A stretch of 15,712 nucleotides of DNA from Parafilimonas sp. (GTDB lineage: Bacteria; Bacteroidota; Bacteroidia; Chitinophagales; Chitinophagaceae). Made by a program: the position numbers and the translations under genes. The notes under the pieces are model-generated. The model had not been told where the DNA came from and ran no database searches. It worked only from the letters and a program-made list of their open reading frames with translations. Positions 7,505 to 14,046 of this stretch are shown piece after piece (the stretch's first letter is position 1; each line of letters opens with the position of its first letter). The stretch covers positions 1 to 15,712 of the forward strand of contig JAICKT010000051.1 in assembly GCA_025927795.1 (NCBI GenBank). Direction: 5' to 3'.

Positions 7505-10500
7505 ATGAAAAAGTTTTTTGCTTTAGCCATTCCCATTCTTATTTGCATCTTTTATTTTTCATGCAGCAACAAGCGCAGCGGTAAACCGAAAGTGCTTGTG
7601 TTTAGTTTAACTAAAGGCTTTCATCACGAATCTATTCCTGATGGTATTGCCGCTATTAAAAAACTTGGACAGGAAAATAATTTTGATGTTGACACTACAA
7701 CAAACCCTGAAATGTTTAGCGACAGCACATTAAAAAATTATTCAGCCGTTATCTTTTTATCTACAACCGGCGATGTGCTGAATTACAGGCAGGAAGCGGC
7801 TTTTGAGCGATACATACAAGCTGGTGGTGGTTTTGTCGGCGTTCATTCAGCAACAGATACAGAATACGACTGGGGCTGGTATGGAAGATTGGTTGGCGGT
7901 TATTTCAATGGTCATCCTTCACCTCAGCAAGCGAAGTTTATTATAAAGGATAGAAATCATCCTTCAACAAAATTTTTTACAGATACTGTCTGGCAACGAA
8001 CAGATGAATTGTACAACTTCAAAAAATTAAATCCCGATATACATGTCCTTATCACGATTGATGAAAGTTCTTACCAGGGAGGAACGAACGGTACGTTTCA
8101 TCCTATGGCGTGGTATCATGATTATGATGGTGGTCGTGCATTTTACACAGAGTTAGGTCATACAAAAGAATCTTATACAGAACCCAATTATTTAAAACAT
8201 TTGCTTGGCGGAATTCAATATGCTATCGGTGATAACCTTGACCTGGATTATGCAAAAGCAAAAACACAAATGCCGCCAGACCAGGACCGCTTTGTAAAAA
8301 CACAGCTTGTACAGGGAGAATTTTTCGAGCCAACAGAAATGACGGTTCTTCCAAATCTTGATATTTTGATTGCACAGCGCCGCGGAGAATTATTGTTGTA
8401 TAAAAAGGATACAAAACAGGTAAAGCAAGTTGGCTACTTAAATGTTTACTGGCATACCCATACGCCAGGTGTAAATGCGGAAGAAGGTTTTATGGGATTA
8501 CAAAAAGATCCGCACTTTGATAAAAATCACTGGGTATATTGCTATTACAGCCCGGTAGACAGTTCAGTAAATCGCTTATCAAGATTCACTTTTACAAATG
8601 ATACACTTGATATGTCTTCAGAAAAAACAATTCTTGAAGTACATGCACAGCGTGAAATATGTTGCCACACAGGTGGCTCCATTGCATTTGGCGGCGATGG
8701 TTTGTTGTATCTCTCAACGGGTGATAACTCCACTCCTTTTGATGAACCAGGTGTTAAGTATGTGAGCAATGGTTTTGCGCCTTTGAATGATATTCCCGGC
8801 CATCAACAATATGATGCGAGAAGATCTGCAGGTAATACCAATGATCTGCGCGGAAAAATTTTACGCATACGTGTAAATGATGATGGTACGTATTCTGTTC
8901 CTTTTGGAAATCTTTTTCCAAAAGGTGAAGACAAAACAAGACCGGAAATTTATGTAATGGGCGACAGAAACCCTTACCGTATTTCTGTAGATCAAAAAAA
9001 CAATTATTTATATTGGGGCGAAGTTGGGCCTGATGCAAATGATGATAGTCTTGCAACACGTGGACCGCGTGGTTATGATGAAGTGAACCAGGCACGAAAG
9101 GCTGGTTATTTTGGCTGGCCTTTATTTGTTGGAAATAATTATCCTTATCATCAATATGATTATGCAACAGGTAAAAGTGGTCCCGCATTCGATCCTGCAC
9201 ATCCGGTAAATAATTCAAGAAACAATACAGGGTTAACAAATTTACCTCCGGCACAACCTGCATTCATTTGGTATCCTTATGCCGTATCACCCGATTTTCC
9301 TGAAGTGGGCACAGGCAGCCGAAATGCAATGGCGGGTCCTGTTTATTATACTGATATGTTTCCAAAAGAAACACGTCTTCCCGATTATTACAATGGAAAA
9401 TTATTGATATACGACTGGATGCGCGGATGGATAAAAGCAGTTACCATGTTGCCTAATGGCGATTTTGATAAGATGGAACCCTTCTTTGAAAATATAAAAT
9501 TGAGTAATTGTATTGACATGGAAGTTGGACCTGATGGACGAATTTATTTGTTAGAATATGGAACAGGCTGGTTTCAAAAAAATCCGGATGCAGGATTAGC
9601 GAGGATTGATTTTATATCCGGTAACCGTCCGCCAAAAATTACATCTGTACATGTTGATAAAGCAACGGGTGCATTACCATTTAATATCAATGCAACCGCA
9701 GATGCAAAAGATCCTGAAAATGATAAAATCACTTACACATGGGATTTGGGTAATGGAACAAAACAGCAAACATCAACACCGCAATTGAATTACACTTATA
9801 CCACACCGGGAGATTATAAACTTTCTGTTGTAGCAAAAGATGCAAGTGGTGATTCGGCAAAAAGCGAAGCAGTTGAATTGTATGCGGGTAATGAAACACC
9901 TGTTGTAAATATTCAGCTTAACAATGCAAACAAATCTTTCTACATACCGGGGAAGCCGATTAATTATTCTGTAACGGTAACTGATAAAGGAGATACATCT
10001 AAAATTGACCCGGCTAATTTATTTGTGTCTGTTGATTATGTTGTTGGATTTGATAAAGCGGAAACGGTGAATGCCACGCAATTAGAGTCATCACCCATGA
10101 GCGGAAAAACTTTAATGCTTTCACTCGATTGCAAAAGCTGTCATAAAGAAAATGAAAAATCAATTGGTCCATCGTTTATGCAGGTAGCGCAGAAATATGC
10201 GAAAAATCCTAACGCATCAACTTATCTTATACAAAAAGTAATTAAAGGCGGTGCGGGAGTTTGGGGAGAAACTGCAATGGCAGCGCATCCCAATTTACCT
10301 GAAAGCGATGCACAAACTATCATTCAATGGGTGTTGTCATTATCCAATCAATCAGCCATAAAAAAATCATTGCCGCAAAGCGGAACTATTACGCCGCCTG
10401 CAAACACCAAGCCCGGTGCTGCGTTGGTATTATCTGCCAGTTATACTGATAAAGGCGGCAATAACATTAAAGCATTAACAGGCAGAAGCACGGCAGTGTT

Positions 10501-10903
10501 AAACAGCAATACTGTAATGTTTACAGGCACTGAAAAAACAGATGGCTTCACATCATTTAATTATAACAGTCAAAACATTATGATATTGCCGAAAACCCAG
10601 GGCTGGTTTGCTGTAGATAATATTGATTTGACGAATGTATCTTCAGTTACCATAACCGCAGGATGGCAAGACCCGCCAAAATATGGTTACGATTTTGAAT
10701 TACGCGCAGACGCACCGAACGGTAAATTATTAGGAACAGGCAGTTTAATGCCACCTCAAAATAAGAAGCAACAATTTGGAATGATAACTGTGAAAATGCA
10801 GTCGGTTACAGATGGTCAAAAGCATACAATATATGTAATAGCAAAACCAAAAGACCCGAAAGAATCAGTAACAGGTGGTGTTGTATCGCTAACGTTCAAT
10901 TAA
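7505..10903 (+). CDS. ThuA / PQQ-type sugar dehydrogenase / PKD / cytochrome c fusion lipoprotein
   Basis: The 1132-residue protein starts at the ATG giving MKKFFALAIPILICIFYFSC, a lipoprotein-type signal with Cys20 as likely lipidated residue; an upstream TTG at 7394 is rejected. Domains in order: ThuA-like (about 27-255, with TKGFHHESIPDG and YTELGHTKESY), glucose/sorbosone dehydrogenase-type PQQ propeller (about 263-705, with RGKILRIRV, GDRNPYRISVD, EVGPDAN), PKD (about 707-792, with TYTWDLGNGT), class I cytochrome c (about 860-950, CKSCH at 876-880, likely Met ligand 925 in ETAMAAHP) and a CBM6-like sandwich (about 970-1132, with ELRADAPNGKLLGTG). It likely oxidises a sugar or related compound in the envelope and passes electrons to its own heme. 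ThuA proteins are linked to 3-keto-sugar metabolism, but the substrate here is unknown. Similar multidomain proteins occur in other Bacteroidota. Confidence 0.9.
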   Translation: MKKFFALAIPILICIFYFSCSNKRSGKPKVLVFSLTKGFHHESIPDGIAAIKKLGQENNFDVDTTTNPEMFSDSTLKNYSAVIFLSTTGDVLNYRQEAAFERYIQAGGGFVGVHSATDTEYDWGWYGRLVGGYFNGHPSPQQAKFIIKDRNHPSTKFFTDTVWQRTDELYNFKKLNPDIHVLITIDESSYQGGTNGTFHPMAWYHDYDGGRAFYTELGHTKESYTEPNYLKHLLGGIQYAIGDNLDLDYAKAKTQMPPDQDRFVKTQLVQGEFFEPTEMTVLPNLDILIAQRRGELLLYKKDTKQVKQVGYLNVYWHTHTPGVNAEEGFMGLQKDPHFDKNHWVYCYYSPVDSSVNRLSRFTFTNDTLDMSSEKTILEVHAQREICCHTGGSIAFGGDGLLYLSTGDNSTPFDEPGVKYVSNGFAPLNDIPGHQQYDARRSAGNTNDLRGKILRIRVNDDGTYSVPFGNLFPKGEDKTRPEIYVMGDRNPYRISVDQKNNYLYWGEVGPDANDDSLATRGPRGYDEVNQARKAGYFGWPLFVGNNYPYHQYDYATGKSGPAFDPAHPVNNSRNNTGLTNLPPAQPAFIWYPYAVSPDFPEVGTGSRNAMAGPVYYTDMFPKETRLPDYYNGKLLIYDWMRGWIKAVTMLPNGDFDKMEPFFENIKLSNCIDMEVGPDGRIYLLEYGTGWFQKNPDAGLARIDFISGNRPPKITSVHVDKATGALPFNINATADAKDPENDKITYTWDLGNGTKQQTSTPQLNYTYTTPGDYKLSVVAKDASGDSAKSEAVELYAGNETPVVNIQLNNANKSFYIPGKPINYSVTVTDKGDTSKIDPANLFVSVDYVVGFDKAETVNATQLESSPMSGKTLMLSLDCKSCHKENEKSIGPSFMQVAQKYAKNPNASTYLIQKVIKGGAGVWGETAMAAHPNLPESDAQTIIQWVLSLSNQSAIKKSLPQSGTITPPANTKPGAALVLSASYTDKGGNNIKALTGRSTAVLNSNTVMFTGTEKTDGFTSFNYNSQNIMILPKTQGWFAVDNIDLTNVSSVTITAGWQDPPKYGYDFELRADAPNGKLLGTGSLMPPQNKKQQFGMITVKMQSVTDGQKHTIYVIAKPKDPKESVTGGVVSLTFN

Positions 10904-10921
10904 AATAAAAATAAAAACATT

Positions 10922-10951
10922 AAAGCCGCATTAAACAGATGCGGCTTTTTT
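10922..10951. terminator. Bidirectional intrinsic terminator
   Basis: AAAGCCGCAT (10922-10931) and ATGCGGCTTT (10939-10948) form a perfect 10-bp stem around a 7-base loop, with six T's at 10946-10951 on the + strand. On the - strand the hairpin is followed by a T-rich tract complementary to 10903-10921. It lies between two convergent genes, so it can stop both the ThuA/dehydrogenase transcript and the TMEM220 transcript. One arm encodes the last Lys-Lys-Ala-Ala codons of the TMEM220 gene, and the stop codon of that gene falls across the end of the other arm and the loop. Confidence 0.88.
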
Positions 10952-11320
10952 CATTTTGCGTTTTGCATAAAAATAATTTATCAGTAATACAACAATTAAA
11001 ATAACAAGTCCAAAAAATTCACGGGTTTCCTCTATCCACGGCTTCTCTGCTTTCATTGTTTCTGCAATATTTTCTTCGTGATGTTTGGTAATCCAGTCTA
11101 TCAGTCCGTTTGTATCAAATACTTTGTATGTAGCATACACTGCATAAACTGCAATGCCGATTAAATAAGCTGTTGGATAAAATTTATTTCTAAATGCAAA
11201 CCAGCACAGCAATGCGGCATATAAATAAATCGGCATCCAAACATAAGGATCAGGATCGTTGTATTGCAAAGCAGCAAATACAATAAAACAAAAACAAAAG
11301 AAGATGTTGAAGATTTTCAT
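10931..11320 (-). CDS. TMEM220-family small membrane protein
   Basis: The 129-residue protein starts at the ATG giving MKIFNIFFCFCF; a TTG seven codons upstream would extend it but is unlikely. Four predicted membrane segments lie at about 3-18, 27-43, 48-65 and 103-120. The motif ALQYNDPDPYVWMPIYLYAA right after the first helix is the hallmark of the TMEM220 family. The molecular function of this family is unknown in bacteria and eukaryotes. The C-terminus is basic (KRKMKKAAS). A TACTTTG sequence (complement of 11339-11345) resembles the Bacteroidota -7 element with one base fewer in the spacer and would give a ~14-nt leader to the chosen ATG. The gene lies 53 bases downstream of glnS, so co-transcription is also possible. 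Confidence 0.85.
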   Translation of the reverse strand: MKIFNIFFCFCFIVFAALQYNDPDPYVWMPIYLYAALLCWFAFRNKFYPTAYLIGIAVYAVYATYKVFDTNGLIDWITKHHEENIAETMKAEKPWIEETREFFGLVILIVVLLINYFYAKRKMKKAASV

Positions 11321-11373
11321 TATGATAAAATGTGTTTGCAAAGTATGTAATTATTGTATCGCGAGGATACTGC

Positions 11374-13035
11374 TCATCCTTTCTTCACTTCCTTCGCCCA
11401 TGTATCTTTTAAAGTAACCGTTCTGTTGAAGATCATTTTCTCTTCAGTAGAATTTTTATCTAAAGTAAAATAACCTTTGCGCAGAAATTGATAACGTTCG
11501 TTAATACTTGCATTTTTTAATGATGGCTCTGCATACACCTTTTCAATTATCTGCAAAGAGTTTTCATTAATATAATCTTTAAAATCGCCTTCTTCATTTG
11601 ATGGATCTTCAACTTTAAATAAACGATCATACAATCTTACCTCAGCAGTTATTGCATGTTGCACACTTACCCAATGCAAAGTTCCTTTTACTTTTATATT
11701 TGATATATCGTTTCCGCTTTTGCTTTCAGAAATATAACTGCAATTAAGTTGAATAATTTTTCCCGTATCATCTTTTATTACTTCATCACATTTAATAATA
11801 TAAGCACCTTTTAATCGCACCATTCCACCGGGAAATAATCTGAAAAATTTTTTTGGCGGGTTCTCCATAAAATCTTCTTGCTCTATGTACAACTCTTTAC
11901 CAAAAGGCACTTCGCGAAAACTTCCGTTTGCATCTTCAGGATTATCTTCTACACTTACAACTTCATTTTGTTCATTATAGTTTGTCAGCACAATTTTTAG
12001 CGGATCAAACACCACCATTCTTCTTAATGCAATCTTATTTAAATCTTCACGCACACAAAATTCAAGCAGGCTTAATTCTGTAACATTTTCTCTTTTTGCA
12101 ATACCTGCACGGTCACAAAAATCCCTTATTGATTCTGCTGTATAACCTCTTCTTCTTAATCCGCTTATTGTTGGCATTCTCGGATCATCCCAGCCATCAA
12201 CATATTTTTCTGTAACGAGTTGCAACAACTTACGTTTGCTCATTACCGTGTAACTAATGTTGCGCCTGGCAAATTCATATTGATGTGAAGGAAAAATATC
12301 AAGCTTTTCAATAAACCAGTCATATAATTCGCGGTGCGGCACAAATTCAAGTGTGCAAATGCTATGGGTAACATGTTCAATGGAATCGCTTTGTCCATGC
12401 GCAAAATCATACATTGGATAAATGCACCAATTATCTCCTGTGCGATGATGATGCGCTTTTTTAATGCGATACATAACAGGATCACGCATTAACATGTTGA
12501 TGTGCGCCATATCAATTTTTGCACGCAGCACACGTTCACCATCATTATATTTTCCTGCTTTCATTTCTTCAAACAACTGCAGGTTTTCTTCGATACTTCT
12601 ATCACGAAATTTACTGTTAGCACCCGGTTGCGTTGGTGTTCCTTTTTCACGCGCAATTGTTTCACTGTCGCTGTCATCAACATAAGCGTAACCAAGTCTT
12701 ATCAACTTAATTGCAAACAGGTATAAGTTTTCAAAATAATCAGACGCATACAATTCATTCTTCCATTCAAAACCTAACCAGCGCACATCATTCTTTATGC
12801 TTTCAACATATTCTGTTTCTTCTGTTGTTGGATTGGTATCGTCGAAACGTAAGTTGGTATATCCGCCATATTTTTTTGATAAACCAAAATTTAAACAAAT
12901 GCTCGCTGCATGACCCATGTGCAAATAACCATTGGGCTCAGGCGGAAAACGTGTTACAATAGAAACATGCTTGCCTTCATGCAAATCTCTCTCAATAATT
13001 TCTTCTAAAAAGTTTAATGATTTTTCTTCTGCCAT
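11374..13035 (-). CDS. glnS: Glutaminyl-tRNA synthetase
   Basis: This 553-residue class I aminoacyl-tRNA synthetase charges tRNA-Gln with glutamine using ATP in the cytoplasm. The class I signatures are clear: RFPPEPNGYLHMGHA at 29-43 holds the HIGH motif (HMGH at 39-42), and VMSKRKL at 264-270 is the KMSKS motif. The length and motif spacing match E. coli GlnRS (about 554 residues). The C-terminal part (from about 340) has the two-barrel anticodon-binding region, including RLFPGGMVRLKGAYII and GTLHWVSVQHAITAEVRLYDRLF. There is no added YqeY domain. It reads as GlnRS rather than GluRS from the PEPNGYLHMGHA and MSKRKL forms. Its presence implies direct formation of Gln-tRNA. It is probably transcribed from its own promoter, since a good -7 element lies just before the ATG. 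Confidence 0.98.
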   Translation of the reverse strand: MAEEKSLNFLEEIIERDLHEGKHVSIVTRFPPEPNGYLHMGHAASICLNFGLSKKYGGYTNLRFDDTNPTTEETEYVESIKNDVRWLGFEWKNELYASDYFENLYLFAIKLIRLGYAYVDDSDSETIAREKGTPTQPGANSKFRDRSIEENLQLFEEMKAGKYNDGERVLRAKIDMAHINMLMRDPVMYRIKKAHHHRTGDNWCIYPMYDFAHGQSDSIEHVTHSICTLEFVPHRELYDWFIEKLDIFPSHQYEFARRNISYTVMSKRKLLQLVTEKYVDGWDDPRMPTISGLRRRGYTAESIRDFCDRAGIAKRENVTELSLLEFCVREDLNKIALRRMVVFDPLKIVLTNYNEQNEVVSVEDNPEDANGSFREVPFGKELYIEQEDFMENPPKKFFRLFPGGMVRLKGAYIIKCDEVIKDDTGKIIQLNCSYISESKSGNDISNIKVKGTLHWVSVQHAITAEVRLYDRLFKVEDPSNEEGDFKDYINENSLQIIEKVYAEPSLKNASINERYQFLRKGYFTLDKNSTEEKMIFNRTVTLKDTWAKEVKKG

Positions 13036-13042
13036 AAGTTGG

Positions 13043-13050
13043 CAAAGATA
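13043..13050 (-). promoter_or_regulatory. TAnnTTTG -7 element upstream of glnS
   Basis: Read on the - strand the sequence is TATCTTTG, an exact match to the Bacteroidota sigma-ABfr -7 consensus TAnnTTTG. It ends 7 bases before the glnS ATG, so the transcript start would fall 0-3 bases before the start codon. No convincing TTG -33 element at the normal spacing was found; the nearest TTG is 27 bases away. The rest of the 240-bp gap to the next gene (13036-13275) is AT-rich, with a 9-bp inverted pair AAAGTAATT/AATTACTTT at 13107-13115 and 13140-13148, and no gene. Confidence 0.45.
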
Positions 13051-13275
13051 ATATTGTGCGAAGTGAAATGATAGTTACAATCTTGTTGAAATATTTGCAG
13101 CTTTAAAAAGTAATTTCATTTTTATGAACAACGCTTCAGAATTACTTTGATAAAATACACTGCATTAAAGAAGACCACATATTCCTTTTAATACAAAGCA
13201 AATTTTTTATTCTGTAGTTTTAAGCGATGCCTGATTTAAAAAATATTCAGTTTATATTAGAGTTAAATACTGAAA

Positions 13276-13995
13276 TTATTCTTCTTTTTTAATTTTGCCC
13301 GTGCCTGCAATGCTTTGCGAGATAGATGGATTGCCTTTATAATAAACATTACCAATGCCGGCAATATGAATATCTAAAATACTATCAGCAAAAAGATGCG
13401 CATCTCCGGTGCCCGCAATTTCTACAGTTGCTTTCTCAGCTTTAAGATCATCTGCATGATAATTTCCGCTGCCTGCAATATTAATTTTTGAATCTCTGGT
13501 TTCGCCTGAAATATAAATATCTCCTGTACCAGAAATATCGCTGCTGATCTGCGGTGTATTTACATCAAAATGTATATTTCCACTGCCGGCAATTCCTAAA
13601 TTAAGATGATCTGCGCCTGTAAATTTATTTGTGGTTGTAACATTACCGGCTCCATTTAACTGAAAGCCTTCGAGCTTATCTGTAGTGATGTATACTTTTA
13701 TTTTTTGGGTAGGATCAATGTTTATGTCACGCTGTGAATGTATGCTCAACTCATCGCCATTAACATCTGTAACAATATATGATTGCAGGTTTTGGTCTGC
13801 TGTAATTTTTACTGATGTTGGAGTGCCTTGTGTTAATTGCACATCATAGCTGCCTGAGCATTTAACTCTGTTTACAGAAGATATGTTACGTTCCGATGTT
13901 GTAATATTTCCATCACCACGAATAGTTTTTTGAAATGGGTTCATGCAGCCTGTTGCAAATAAAACAATACATGTTGCAGTAAGTAGAAGTCTCAT
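13276..13995 (-). CDS. DUF2807 'head GIN domain' lipoprotein
   Basis: The 239-residue protein has a lipoprotein signal peptide with lipobox ATGC (Cys17 as the lipid-bearing residue). The mature part matches the DUF2807 pattern: short beta strands separated by recurrent G(S/T/A/I)G turns, seen as GAGNVT, IAGSGNIHF, ISGTGDIYI, IAGSGNYHA, IAGTGDAHL, IAGIGNVYY and IAGTGKIKK, about every 19-24 residues. This spacing suits a right-handed solenoid of stacked strands. The family is described as putative autotransporter-adhesin-like, but its function is not established; copies are common and variable in Bacteroidota. The C-terminus is basic (KIKKEE). It lies 41 bases downstream of the hydrolase gene on the same strand and could share its transcript, although a 22-bp palindrome sits in between. 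Confidence 0.92.
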   Translation of the reverse strand: MRLLLTATCIVLFATGCMNPFQKTIRGDGNITTSERNISSVNRVKCSGSYDVQLTQGTPTSVKITADQNLQSYIVTDVNGDELSIHSQRDINIDPTQKIKVYITTDKLEGFQLNGAGNVTTTNKFTGADHLNLGIAGSGNIHFDVNTPQISSDISGTGDIYISGETRDSKINIAGSGNYHADDLKAEKATVEIAGTGDAHLFADSILDIHIAGIGNVYYKGNPSISQSIAGTGKIKKEE

Positions 13996-14024
13996 TTTGT
14001 ATTATTTGATAGATAAAGGTAAAT

Positions 14025-14046
14025 GATTAAATAAATTTATTTAATC
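14025..14046. repeat. Perfect 22-bp AT-rich palindrome
   Basis: GATTAAATAAATTTATTTAATC reads the same on both strands, with no central loop. It spans the hydrolase stop codon (14037-14039) and lies 30 bases before the DUF2807 start. A TACCTTTA sequence (complement of 14014-14021) just downstream is one mismatch from the -7 consensus. It may be a weak terminator or a protein-binding site near a DUF2807 promoter. Chance is possible in such AT-rich DNA. Confidence 0.5.

Noticed and set aside
8754..9263. 169-codon open frame on the - strand inside the dehydrogenase region
   Set aside because: It is antisense to a strongly conserved propeller domain, is rich in His and Gln from mirrored codons, and shows no family motif.
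11321..11341. TTG-started extension of the TMEM220 protein by seven residues
   Set aside because: The ATG at 11320 starts directly before the first membrane helix, and a -7-like TACTTTG overlaps the extension.
11356..11370. GTATC/GATAC hairpin after glnS as a terminator
   Set aside because: The stem is five pairs long and no clear T-run follows on the - strand.
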